Shown here: positions 26,301-33,602 of the stretch, one piece after another
How the letters are laid out: every line of letters begins with the position of its first letter
How positions within the stretch are numbered: the first letter of the stretch is position 1
NCBI GenBank assembly: GCA_964653655.1
Contig: CAZZHG010000003.1
Span: 1 to 64,000, forward strand
DNA length: 64,000 nt
Source: CAZZHG01 sp964653655
GTDB taxonomy: Bacteria; Bdellovibrionota; FAC87; UBA2466
Direction: 5' to 3'
Notes under the pieces: model-generated
Told to the model about the DNA's origin: nothing
What the model saw: the letters and a program-made list of their open reading frames with translations, nothing else
Databases searched by the model: none
Made by a program: the position numbers and the translations under genes

Positions 26301-27611
26301 GGAGGACCACTGTTTAAGAATGTCGGGTGAGCTCTCCACCTGATGGATGAATTCCTTGGCGAGCTTTTCCGCGTCTTGAGTCGATACGGCGAGCCGACGG
26401 AAGGGGCCGTCCTGGGCGAAGTTGCGCATGGTGATGATGCGCTCGCCCCCGAACACCGGGTCCGGGTAGAGATCGCGCACTTCGACGTGCACCAGGCCCG
26501 TTTCCGGATCGACGTTATGGAAAGCCTGTCCCACGTGGGAAATACCGTGGTTGAAAAGACGGGAGTCGGCGAGCCAGTTGCGGAGGCGGCCCTTATAGGT
26601 GCTCATGTCGGGCTCGTTGCCGTCTTCCCAGTGAACCATGCGGGACACGAAATTGCCCAGAATGCCCTTGAAGAAGGCTTTCACCTGGCCGCCCGGTAGG
26701 TAGGGCTTTCCGGCGAAGGCGATATCGGCCGCTTCCCGATGCCCCGAGTACTCGTATACGAAGCTTCCGTTGTTCACCCTCACGCGGACTTCCTTGCCGT
26801 TCGCGTCCTTGAAGACGGGTTCCGCCGTGGTGGTGTTTTCGAGGCGCGTTCCGTGCTTGATGGCGCTCGCGGCCATCTTGGCCTCCAGCGGCCCGTTCTG
26901 GCCGGATTTCTTGCGGGAAGCACGCACGAGGCTCAGTGCCACGGCGTCTCCTAGATAGTTCGACTGACCGAGTTCCGTATCGAGCTGCATGAGAGACACG
27001 TAAGAAAGGGTCTTCGCACGCACTTCCGCGAGGTCTTTAAGGAACTCCGTGTGCTCCGGGGAGCCGGGCTTGGAGAGAATTTCCTTCACCCGATCGGCGC
27101 CGTAGGCGGTGGTGATGAAATCGTTGGCGACACGCTCGGCGCCGTTCAAAATCTGTTTGGCCACGAAATTAGTCGTGAAGGCTTCCCGTTGGGCCGCGGT
27201 CTGAACGTCCGCGGGCCATTCGTCGGGCAGCTCTTGGGGCTGCAGGATGAGCATGCGGGCCGCGAAGTCGGCGACCGCCTGATCGGACGCTTCGGCGCCA
27301 ATGCGGTTCGAGACTTTTTCGTGCATCCAGGTCGCGAGATCGCGGGCGTCATTGACCGCCTGATAGCGCTTTTCGGAGAAGGCCATCACACGGCCGGCGA
27401 CCGGGGAGAGTCCAACCTGTTTGCGGTGGCCCTTCTTTACTTCCTTTTCCTGCTGTTTTCGCGCTTCGGCGATCTCCGCGGTGAAGTCCCGAAAGCCCAT
27501 GTGGCGAAGCCATTGGTCCATCTCCGCCCGGGAACCGGTCTCCGCCCGCGCCGACGGCGCAAGGCAGACGAAAAGAAAGAACACCACACCAATAATTGAA
27601 TTAGCCTTCAA
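23325..27611 (-). CDS. Giant secreted two-lobed protein, permuted papain-like lobes
   Basis: 1428 residues with a signal peptide; start is a TTG behind GGGGGG. The protein is an internal duplication: lobe 1 (~25-690) and lobe 2 (~705-1380) align along their length. Each begins with a helical segment ('RMG' / 'DTARDLATHILE' versus 'DARDLATWMHEK'), then shows S-H-V-G-Q (358-362; 1044-1048), '(V/T)HF' (503-505; 1192-1194) and Y-C-x-x-G-C (517-522; 1228-1233), then 'PVNLA'. A His in 'SHVG' followed later by a Cys in 'YC' is the order found in permuted NlpC/P60 (YiiX-like) enzymes. Distant assignment only; no database family recognised. Confidence 0.75.
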   Translation of the reverse strand: MKANSIIGVVFFLFVCLAPSARAETGSRAEMDQWLRHMGFRDFTAEIAEARKQQEKEVKKGHRKQVGLSPVAGRVMAFSEKRYQAVNDARDLATWMHEKVSNRIGAEASDQAVADFAARMLILQPQELPDEWPADVQTAAQREAFTTNFVAKQILNGAERVANDFITTAYGADRVKEILSKPGSPEHTEFLKDLAEVRAKTLSYVSLMQLDTELGQSNYLGDAVALSLVRASRKKSGQNGPLEAKMAASAIKHGTRLENTTTAEPVFKDANGKEVRVRVNNGSFVYEYSGHREAADIAFAGKPYLPGGQVKAFFKGILGNFVSRMVHWEDGNEPDMSTYKGRLRNWLADSRLFNHGISHVGQAFHNVDPETGLVHVEVRDLYPDPVFGGERIITMRNFAQDGPFRRLAVSTQDAEKLAKEFIHQVESSPDILKQWSSQVSKLDLKDDTVSAKRNKQEKQWPVLFNEADIKQWVELAKTDPKKFADLYAERSRIGWDFFLKQGVHFDTGFTDFLGAGYCAKGCVLAPKLTMGLDVEPVHSRLSFPLAFLSRWGVKGLEDLPWDRRFVAPVNLAVQPTVGDLTVLDYPAMTDRERQLSRTQPFVPFADPVLRNQLQAIPWSATAEGGHDDTFLGDLLGGVEDNVREYRLALDKSGPSKVLGGSYAARARAQREQKAKESEGEEAPEERAYNNKIGDRVTRVTEESHKGQSAFATDMQTFLQRMGLARYSADMEQAQKERGTVNELAAQTLKGNIERFRMVDTARDLATHILERAEPNMKDKAFRERFVKYAAGLLNVKPEASVKEVPWAVRQNPDLLARAEEVESYFEKAELEHGRQQLERLVSDYLRTMYGEEYLEKYFSPGAKGSGSSKDRKEFERIQKAIQQDVSRVSGLFAEYLYKIHLDPQIGMTQWLGRGVAMGVVRHARRNQDTELEKSFAEAVRGQDLFLENFVSNEIKLRDADGKIRSNEVHTGSFAFGRGRTRESIMIPSAALPADVKQARKEGLVGNILSYFVPVKEEKATMNLSPLARLRLGITQLNGQSPGFSHVGQFIVHEDAETGIKSTLIADNYPYHDESRLAGVRFVGLEHFGNENDYGWLGIANIDPEKFHEYSQEMVKRTREQGWDPIAWKSYKPTVNAEGKVETVLDPPRADWMKLITQEEFEKLHAEQDPKKWMAAWRAAVARGWYLMMLEGTHFSWVDNGAGTIEIKQKDGSTKKVNVPGRYWEQGTYCSQGCDIASIRMTGLPLEEPGKEGQWAGFVKFMAKWIPIPDAKAIDPTSPIVPPVNLALQKWIQTDERGNHIHRVQYPVASTADHQRASESPPGIETSLKITSWLRSAPAFLDVVVREQNAHIDPVERQNAIHAAMERTAVRAFASGAKDIEEVLGVDPEKVAEAREALEESPQMASAGGFLQGCQNAMAAVRGAVTGGR

Positions 27612-27807
27612 GAAACCCCCCGGAAACCCGGACCCGAAAAATGCAAAGGGCGAGCCACGGTAGGCACGAATCCGTATACTCCTAACCCCTATAACCGGTG
27701 GGAAAGGTACAAATTTTCTCTTCGTATTCTTCGGACGAAGGGCGGCGGGCCGAATTCAGAAAGTGTCCGGGTCTCAAACGTTCCACAGGTGCCCAGACTT
27801 TCACCAC

Positions 27808-27845
27808 GAAAAAGAGAAGCCCCGGCCGTTTCCGGCCGGGGCTTC
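27808..27845 (-). terminator. Intrinsic terminator after the 220-aa secreted protein gene
   Basis: On the minus strand a perfect 13-bp stem (GAAGCCCCGGCCG / CGGCCGGGGCTTC, 4-nt loop) is followed by CTCTTTTTC. It starts 10 nt after the stop codon of the gene at 27855-28517. Confidence 0.9.
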
Positions 27846-27854
27846 GAAGATGGC

Positions 27855-28517
27855 TTACTTGTCGCGGAACAACGACTCGAAAGTCGTGTGGTACTCGAAT
27901 TTCAGCTGGCGGCGCGGGCGGCTCTTCACGGTGTCCGCGCTGAGGACCACATCTTTAAAGGTGCTGCCGCTTATGCTGAGCTCGTCGTCGTCATCCGTAC
28001 CCTTGATCTTGGTGACTCCCGAGTACGACGTTCCGTCCTTCTTCAGGAACTCCACGACCGACTGGTCGGGGTTCATGATGTAGAGAGCCCCGCTGTTGGA
28101 GAGCATCCACGTCTTGTTGCCACGGATAAGCACGTCCTTCATGCCGGCCCGGTCAATCGTGTACTTCACGAGCGGGCATTGGCCGCGCGAACCGGGAACG
28201 GTGTTGCCTTGCTTGTCCTTACCCTTCGTCTGGAAGACGACGAGCTTGTCCGACTTATCGAGGAGAAACACTTCGAGCTGAGTCGTGTTTCCGTTGCTGT
28301 TGACGTGCTTGCACTCCTGCACGTTCTCCCGGATGCGGGACATGTCGTTCTTGGACAGATTGCAACCGGCGGCCACGACGCGGTTGATGCATTTCGAGGC
28401 TTCGGCCGGGCTGGCTTTACCTGCGGTGAACTCTTCAGAAGGATCATGATCTCCGGCGTAAGAGATCGCTCCGAACGCGGCAAAAGCCACGAACATGCCT
28501 AGGAATTTGAATTTCAT
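27855..28517 (-). CDS. Secreted hypothetical protein, 220 aa
   Basis: Signal peptide ('KFLGMFVAFAAFGAISYA'), ribosome site AGGAC before the ATG. The mature part has four Cys ('KCIN', 'GCNL', 'ECKH', 'QCPL') and a C-terminal beta-rich region. No family recognised. It is a single-gene transcription unit: a TATAGG hexamer preceded by TGG lies about 50 nt upstream and an intrinsic terminator lies directly behind it. Confidence 0.75.
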   Translation of the reverse strand: MKFKFLGMFVAFAAFGAISYAGDHDPSEEFTAGKASPAEASKCINRVVAAGCNLSKNDMSRIRENVQECKHVNSNGNTTQLEVFLLDKSDKLVVFQTKGKDKQGNTVPGSRGQCPLVKYTIDRAGMKDVLIRGNKTWMLSNSGALYIMNPDQSVVEFLKKDGTSYSGVTKIKGTDDDDELSISGSTFKDVVLSADTVKSRPRRQLKFEYHTTFESLFRDK

Positions 28518-28821
28518 TTGTCCTGGTCCTTTCGAATAGGGGGTAAAGACCGGATAGACGGACTCGCCTATACCAAGGTAACGGCCCCAAGTTTTCGACG
28601 ATTCCTAGTGCAACGAGGGTGCCGTTCGCCGTCCGGGAAGGAGAATACGAAAGGCTCCGTCGACGCTTTGGGCGCGCACTTTCGAAGAGCAGAGAAGGGC
28701 GGTTAATCCCGCCCACTTATCCCCGCCGCAACGTGTTCGAAAACCTTCGGCCGCCGGTACTCTCGTATTCCCCGAAAGCATTCCCTTTGTGCCTTCGCCG
28801 TAGACCGTGGTAGAGCAGGGC
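28518..28821. other. Divergent promoter region
   Basis: These ~304 nt separate divergent genes. A candidate extended -10 for the minus-strand gene (TGG-TATAGG) lies at 28567-28575. No promoter for the DDAH gene could be named with confidence. No additional gene seen. Confidence 0.4.
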
Positions 28822-29610
28822 ATGCTCAGGCTCAAAGCACTCACGCGAGGCGTTTCTCCGTCGATATCGCATTGCGAGCTGACTCACGTGGAACGGACGG
28901 TAATCGACCACGGAGCAGCCACTTCCCAACACGAAGTTTATGAATCTTTACTGCGGCGTCTTGCGGTAGACGTGGAAACGATCCCCGCCGATCCGAATTT
29001 TCCGGATTGTGTGTTCGTCGAAGATACTGCGGTGGTCGCCGACGAGTTCGCCCTCATCACCCGTCCCGGCGCCGAAAGCCGAAGGGGCGAGGGAGAGGCG
29101 ATTGCGCAGCGGCTGTCGCACTATCGGGAAGTGCAATGGATGGACGGGCCCGCGACGCTCGACGGCGGAGACGTTCTAAGGAGCGGGCGTACTTTTTTCG
29201 TCGGGGTAGGAGCCCGAACCAACGAAGAAGGGGCCGCGGAGCTCGCTCGGGTCGCCGAGCCTTTCGACTATGAGGTGCGGGCCGTGCCTCTGGGCAAGTG
29301 CCTTCACTTGAAAACGGCGGTTACGGAAGTGGCCGACGGCGTGCTTCTCTATAATCCCCAATGGATCGGAAAAGGGGCCTTCGGAGGAGCGCTTGGGGGA
29401 TTTGAATGGATTCCCGTCGATCCCAGTGAGCCCTTCGCCGCCAACTGCCTGCGAATAGGCGACTCCATTCTCCAAGAAGCAAGTCATTCCAAGACCAGGG
29501 AAGCTCTAGTACGGCGAGGCATCAAAGTAGTCCCCGTCGATATCTCGGAGCTAGCCAAGGCCGAGGCCGGGGTCACTTGCTGCTCGATCCTCTTTTCGGT
29601 CGGGAAATAA
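28822..29610 (+). CDS. Dimethylarginine dimethylaminohydrolase-like amidinohydrolase
   Basis: Hydrolyses N-methylated arginine to citrulline plus methylamine in characterised DDAH enzymes. The 262-residue cytoplasmic protein shows the DDAH signatures: 'VFVEDTAVV' (Glu67/Asp68), 'TLDGGDVL' near 112, the catalytic His162 in 'CLHLKT', and the nucleophile region 'GVTCCSILF' at the C-terminus, where Cys253 aligns with the catalytic Cys; an extra Cys254 follows. Start taken at ATG 28822; the in-frame GTG at 28807 is an alternative. A relative of the secreted deiminase at 47701 within the same superfamily. Confidence 0.9.
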   Translation: MLRLKALTRGVSPSISHCELTHVERTVIDHGAATSQHEVYESLLRRLAVDVETIPADPNFPDCVFVEDTAVVADEFALITRPGAESRRGEGEAIAQRLSHYREVQWMDGPATLDGGDVLRSGRTFFVGVGARTNEEGAAELARVAEPFDYEVRAVPLGKCLHLKTAVTEVADGVLLYNPQWIGKGAFGGALGGFEWIPVDPSEPFAANCLRIGDSILQEASHSKTREALVRRGIKVVPVDISELAKAEAGVTCCSILFSVGK

Positions 29611-29642
29611 AAAAGCCGGCCCCCTTGCGGAGGCCGGCTCTT
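29611..29642 (-). terminator. Terminator between convergent genes
   Basis: AGCCGGCC pairs with GGCCGGCT. On the minus strand the hairpin is followed by TTTTATTT, so it terminates the SnoaL-like gene; on the plus strand it directly follows the DDAH stop codon and may act in both directions. Confidence 0.8.
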
Positions 29643-29655
29643 CGAAAGGCAGAGA

Positions 29656-30138
29656 TTAGTTCTTTGCCGCGACTTCGGAGGGCGGCGGAAGGAACGCGTA
29701 CGGACGGGCGTCGAGCCACCACCAGCCCTTGCCCATCTTCGTGAGGAGCGCGGCCACGTGCATTTTCTGCGGCTCCAGGGTCTTTCCTTCCGGCGTGGTC
29801 ATGCCGGTGATTTCGATGCCGATGTCGACGAAGGCGAACCCGCCGCGGAAGCGGAACGTTTCCACGTTGAAGGTGGCGGTGGTTCCCTTCATGATCGTCG
29901 TGTGCTCGTCCTGAAACATTTTTTCGATTTCTTTGCGGCCGTTGGCGCGCCGGCCCTGGGGATTGATGATCGTCGCATCGTCCGCCCAGATGCTCGCCAT
30001 GGTTTTCGTGTCATGCGCATTCCACGCGGTTTGGAACTTGTTCACGACTTCGCGAATCCATTTTTCCTCGGGATTGGTTTTCGCCGCTTGAGCTCCGACG
30101 CTGGACAACAGAACGGTTAGAAACAGCAGGGCTTTCAT
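29656..30138 (-). CDS. Secreted SnoaL/DUF4440-like protein
   Basis: 160 residues: signal peptide ('LLFLTVLLSSVGAQA') followed by an NTF2-like domain of the SgcJ/EcaC type: 'VVNKFQTAWNAHDTKTMASIWADDATIINPQGRR' then 'GRKEIEKMF'. This fold serves as isomerase, binding or unknown functions; the sequence does not tell which. Ribosome site CAGGAGATCCC. A proper terminator follows. Confidence 0.85.
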   Translation of the reverse strand: MKALLFLTVLLSSVGAQAAKTNPEEKWIREVVNKFQTAWNAHDTKTMASIWADDATIINPQGRRANGRKEIEKMFQDEHTTIMKGTTATFNVETFRFRGGFAFVDIGIEITGMTTPEGKTLEPQKMHVAALLTKMGKGWWWLDARPYAFLPPPSEVAAKN

Positions 30139-30199
30139 GGGATCTCCTGGTTGAAGGAAAAAGAAATATTCTCGGGGGCCGGCCGGATGCGGTCAAGAA

Positions 30200-31363
30200 T
30201 CAGGGCGATAGGACCGTCTGAGGAGTTAAGAAACGTTTCTCCCCGTCTCCTTGAATATTCGTTCCGATCGCAAGTTCTCCGCTGCCTCCGAGGCCCCAGC
30301 ATCTCGCCGTTGCATCGCCGAGGTAGACGCAGGAATGATGCCCGCCGGCCGAAACCGCCGCCACCCCGGAAGTGAGGCCCGCGACCGCCGTTGGCGAGAC
30401 GCGCATCGTGAGACTTCCGTCGCCGATCTGTCCGCTTTCATTCAGTCCCCAGCACTGTGCCCCTCCGGAAACGAGGGCGCAGGTGTGACGGTAGCCCGCG
30501 GAGATGTCGGTCACACCGGACGTCAGAGTCGGTACGAGCGCGGCTCCCAGGCCGTTATTGAGAGTGCCGTCGCCCAGGGCGCCGTATTGATTCAAACCCC
30601 AGCACAAAGCTCCCCCGCTCGAAGTTATCGCGCAAGCATGAGAGCCTCCGGCGGAGATCTTGGTGATTCCGCTGGTCGCGCCGGTAACGTCCATCGGCGT
30701 CGTCTGGGTGGAAGTGGATCCGTTACCGAGCTGGCCCCCGCTGTTGCCGCCCCAGCATTTCACTCCACCTGCCGTAGTGAGATAGCAGACGAAGTCTTCT
30801 CCGACGGAGACCTGGCTGGCGCCGCTCGCCGCCACAACGACGGGAACTTTGCTGTCCGTGGTGGAGCCATCGCCGAGCCCGACGACACTGCCGCCCCAGC
30901 ACGAAAGCGCACCCGCCCGGATGGCGCACGCCATCGACATTCCGACCGAAACGTCGGTTACTTGATCCGCCATGCCCTGGACTTGCACCGGGGTCAGGCT
31001 CGAAGTCGTGGAGCCGTCGGAGCCGGGGTAGTGCCCGATTCCCCCGGTGGCCCCACCCCAGCATTTGAGGGCGGAAGAAACGATGGCGCAAGTGAGGTAC
31101 TGGCTCGCCTGAATCTTGGTGACCGGCGATCCGAGGCTGGTGGGTTGAATGGGGAGATAGTAGTTAGATTCGCTGCTTGCCTCGCCGTTGCCCATCATTC
31201 CCCAGCCGTTGAATCCCCAGCACCAACCTTCGGAGTCTCGGACGCCGCAGGTATAGTAGGCTCCCGCCGAAATCCAGGTCAGTGCAGAAAACGCCGCCGG
31301 TCCACTGGTATTGGAGCAGGCCGCCAATCCAAAGACGCCGAGAGCCAGAACCAGATTTTTCAT
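30200..31363 (-). CDS. RCC1-repeat lipoprotein with seven Cys-paired blades
   Basis: 387 residues from the ATG at 31363; the upstream extension lies in the -10 region. Lipobox 'LAAC' puts the acyl Cys near residue 16. Seven RCC1-type repeats of ~50 residues follow, each with '(I/V)SAG..H.CA(I/L)....(L/A).CWG.N..G.LGDG', ending the protein, which is the number for a closed seven-bladed propeller. Every blade has a Cys in the 'H.C' line and one in 'CWG', so one disulfide per blade is likely. Probably a surface-anchored binding protein. Confidence 0.88.
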   Translation of the reverse strand: MKNLVLALGVFGLAACSNTSGPAAFSALTWISAGAYYTCGVRDSEGWCWGFNGWGMMGNGEASSESNYYLPIQPTSLGSPVTKIQASQYLTCAIVSSALKCWGGATGGIGHYPGSDGSTTSSLTPVQVQGMADQVTDVSVGMSMACAIRAGALSCWGGSVVGLGDGSTTDSKVPVVVAASGASQVSVGEDFVCYLTTAGGVKCWGGNSGGQLGNGSTSTQTTPMDVTGATSGITKISAGGSHACAITSSGGALCWGLNQYGALGDGTLNNGLGAALVPTLTSGVTDISAGYRHTCALVSGGAQCWGLNESGQIGDGSLTMRVSPTAVAGLTSGVAAVSAGGHHSCVYLGDATARCWGLGGSGELAIGTNIQGDGEKRFLTPQTVLSP

Positions 31364-31369
31364 GGGGAA

Positions 31370-31375
31370 ATTATA
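31370..31375 (-). promoter_or_regulatory. -10 hexamer TATAAT of a predicted leaderless promoter
   Basis: TATAAT on the minus strand, then TTCCCC, then the ATG of the RCC1-type lipoprotein. It lies between that gene and the stop codon of the upstream redoxin gene; there is no ribosome site. Confidence 0.7.
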
Positions 31376-31377
31376 GC

Positions 31378-31932
31378 TCAGTCCTTCCACTTGATGTTGC
31401 AGCCGAGACTCGCTTTTTGATCGAAGTCCGGCTTTCGCCCGGCGAGTACGTCGTCCATGGCGCGCTTCAAGTCGGAGCCGGTGACGGGAGCGCCGCTGCC
31501 GGGCCGGCTGTCGTCGAATTGGCCGCGGTACACCAGACGCAACTGCGCGTCGAAGAGGTAGAAGTCGGGAGTGCAGGCGGCCTGGTAGGCGCGCGCTACA
31601 CTTTGAGTTTCGTCGTAGAGATAGGGGAACTCGTACTTCGCGTTTCTTCTTTCTTCCTTCATCTTCGCCGGGCTGTCGGCGGGATAGTTCTCGACGTCGT
31701 TCGAGTTGATGCCGAATACCGCGATGCCTTTGCGCTGGTACTCGGCGGTGACCGCTGCGAGTTGCGGGCGGATGTGGATGACGAAGGGGCAGTGGTTGCA
31801 GATGAACATGACGAGGAAACCCTTCGCGCCTTTGGCGTCTTGAAGGCCGATTACGTGGCCTTCGGTGTCGGGCAAGCGAAAGTCGGGAGCAAGCATTCCG
31901 AGCGGGGGCATGGTGGAAGCAGTGCGGGCCAT
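31378..31932 (-). CDS. Thioredoxin-family redoxin
   Basis: Start set at 31932, with AGGAGGTCCC in front. The 184-residue protein is cytoplasmic and has the AhpC/TSA-redoxin layout: 'PDFRLPDTEGH', then 'FICNHCPFV' with a C-N-H-C active site near residue 46-49, 'GINSNDVENYPADSP' and a C-terminal 'TPDFYLFD..L.LVYRGQ' with the cis-Pro. It is the common stand-alone thioredoxin-family protein annotated in many bacteria. Peroxidase or disulfide reductase activity is possible. Confidence 0.9.
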   Translation of the reverse strand: MARTASTMPPLGMLAPDFRLPDTEGHVIGLQDAKGAKGFLVMFICNHCPFVIHIRPQLAAVTAEYQRKGIAVFGINSNDVENYPADSPAKMKEERRNAKYEFPYLYDETQSVARAYQAACTPDFYLFDAQLRLVYRGQFDDSRPGSGAPVTGSDLKRAMDDVLAGRKPDFDQKASLGCNIKWKD

Positions 31933-31972
31933 GGGACCTCCTAAGCAGGAGTTTAGGATAAGGGCGGCCAAA

Positions 31973-32016
31973 GTACGAGTCCCGCCTCTACGCCTCCTCG
32001 ATAGCGACCGAGTGCC
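31973..32016 (-). repeat. Dispersed repeat, inverted partial copy C
   Basis: The reverse complement contains CGGTCGCTATCGAGGAGGCG followed by AGAGGCGGGACTCGTAC, matching the second half of copies A and B. Confidence 0.7.
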
Positions 32017-32255
32017 AACGCAGAAAAGCAAGTTGGTTGGGGTGTTGGACGTTTTGCGTTGAGTGAGTCTTTCGCAAAACGGGAGCCCTCCCTTTTTGTT
32101 TCATCCACCGTCTCGCCTATGGCTGCGACGAGCTAGAGCTGGCTGAAGCCGAAGGCCAAGCCGAGGATAGTAGCGGAGAGAAAGCGTTACAGAGTCATTC
32201 GGAACTAGCCAACGCCAAGCGATCGACACCGCGGAGCCGTGCTCTTCACCGTGGC

Positions 32256-32334
32256 CGCTCTGGGGCCACGTACGAGTCGAGGACTTCAGTGGTCTTCGGT
32301 CGTTATCGAGGAGGCGAAGAGGCGGGACCAATAC
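32256..32334 (+). repeat. Dispersed 79-nt repeat, copy B
   Basis: Full-length, gap-free match to 3805-3883. It ends 6 nt before the stop codon of the minus-strand monooxygenase gene. Confidence 0.75.
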
Positions 32335-32340
32335 CGTGCT

Positions 32341-33555
32341 TTAGAACCCCAGCTCGCGGCTCACCGGCAGCGGCTTAGGCAGCGCCATCAACCGCTTCTG
32401 CGTCTTCTTGAAGAACGGCGTGTTCGCGAGCATCGTGACGAGCACCGGCAACAACCACCTTACCGGCAATAGATTCCCCAGGCCGCCCCCAGTAAGGCGC
32501 CGCTGTATTGAATGCACTACGCGCACTTCCGGCTCATATACTTTTTGCACTTCACTCAACACCGAAACCGGCAACGGCCCGCTGCCCGATTTCAGTCCGC
32601 GAAGTATTACATCCGCCGCAATAATCGCCGAGCCGGCCGCCATCGACACTCCGATCGCGCCGGCCGGCGAGAAACAGTGCGCGGAATCCCCGATGAGCAG
32701 CACTCCGTCTCTCGCCCATTCCTTCACGAGATGGAGATGGGCTTGCAGCGGATGAAAGGCGCTGAAGTCTTTCAGGGACGCGGCGAATCCTTTCAGCAGC
32801 GGATGAGCTTCGCTGATTTCCTTTTTCAGCGCCTCGATGCCCACCTGCTTCAGCTCCGCCATACCGCCGACGCCGGTGAGTATTCCCACCTGGATCGAGT
32901 CCGGATGCTTGGGCAGGAACAGGTAACTTCGCTTCGGCGAAAGCAGCACGCGGAAGGTGTTGTCGTAATCGGCGGGCTTCGCAATAGTGAACCAGAGCAC
33001 GTCGAACTTGTGATCCTCGTACTCCATCTGGAACTTGCCGTCCTTGAGCACCGTCGAATAGCGGCCATCGCAGCCGACGACGACGCGCGAGCGGACTTCA
33101 ATCTGTTTCCCGTCCCTCTGGACCACGACTCCTTCGACGGTTCCGTTCTGAACCAGGTGTTTCACGGAAGCGCCGAACCACATGTCGAAAGACGGGAACC
33201 CTTTCGCCTTGTCGTGGAGGCCTTGCAACAAAATGGGCTGGGGCATCCAGAGGGCGTAGGGCACCTCTTTCGAAGCGTTCGAAAAGGCGAGCCGCCCGAC
33301 TGTCTTTCCGCCGAAGAATATTTCTCCGTATTTCAATTTCAGGTGGGGAAGTGTCAAGAGCCAGTCGTCGAGACGGAGCTGGCGCAGCGACTCCGTAAAC
33401 CGGGGCATCAGGACTTCTCCGCGGTACTCGCGGGCAAAATCCTTATGCTGTTCGAGGACGAGAACGTTCACTCCCCGGTGCGCCAACAGCAGTGCCAGAA
33501 GCATGCCCGCCGGGCCGCCCCCTACGATGCAGACATCCGTCTGGTGAGTCTCCAT
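32341..33555 (-). CDS. FAD-dependent monooxygenase
   Basis: 404 residues of the PHBH/UbiH-like flavin monooxygenase class: N-terminal 'VCIVGGGPAG' dinucleotide motif, 'VVVGCDGRYS' (the DG motif) near residue 168-177 and 'GVLLIGDSAHCFSPAGAIGVSMA' (the GD motif contacting FAD ribityl) near 285. Start ATG has GGAGGAAG in front. The C-terminal ~60 residues contain hydrophobic stretches that may associate with the membrane. Such enzymes hydroxylate aromatic or isoprenoid substrates; the substrate cannot be inferred. Confidence 0.9.
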   Translation of the reverse strand: METHQTDVCIVGGGPAGMLLALLLAHRGVNVLVLEQHKDFAREYRGEVLMPRFTESLRQLRLDDWLLTLPHLKLKYGEIFFGGKTVGRLAFSNASKEVPYALWMPQPILLQGLHDKAKGFPSFDMWFGASVKHLVQNGTVEGVVVQRDGKQIEVRSRVVVGCDGRYSTVLKDGKFQMEYEDHKFDVLWFTIAKPADYDNTFRVLLSPKRSYLFLPKHPDSIQVGILTGVGGMAELKQVGIEALKKEISEAHPLLKGFAASLKDFSAFHPLQAHLHLVKEWARDGVLLIGDSAHCFSPAGAIGVSMAAGSAIIAADVILRGLKSGSGPLPVSVLSEVQKVYEPEVRVVHSIQRRLTGGGLGNLLPVRWLLPVLVTMLANTPFFKKTQKRLMALPKPLPVSRELGF

Positions 33556-33602
33556 CCTAACTTCCTCCGTTCAATGGCAAGTGCCGCGGGCCAGCGCGAT
33601 TA

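Larger units (their letters stand above)
31933..32340. other. Repeat-rich intergenic region
   Basis: These ~408 nt contain an inverted partial repeat copy (31973-32016), a 9-bp inverted repeat CGTTTTGCG/CGCAAAACG (32050-32081) and repeat copy B (32256-32334). Short frames here arise from the repeats. No gene supported. Confidence 0.6.
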
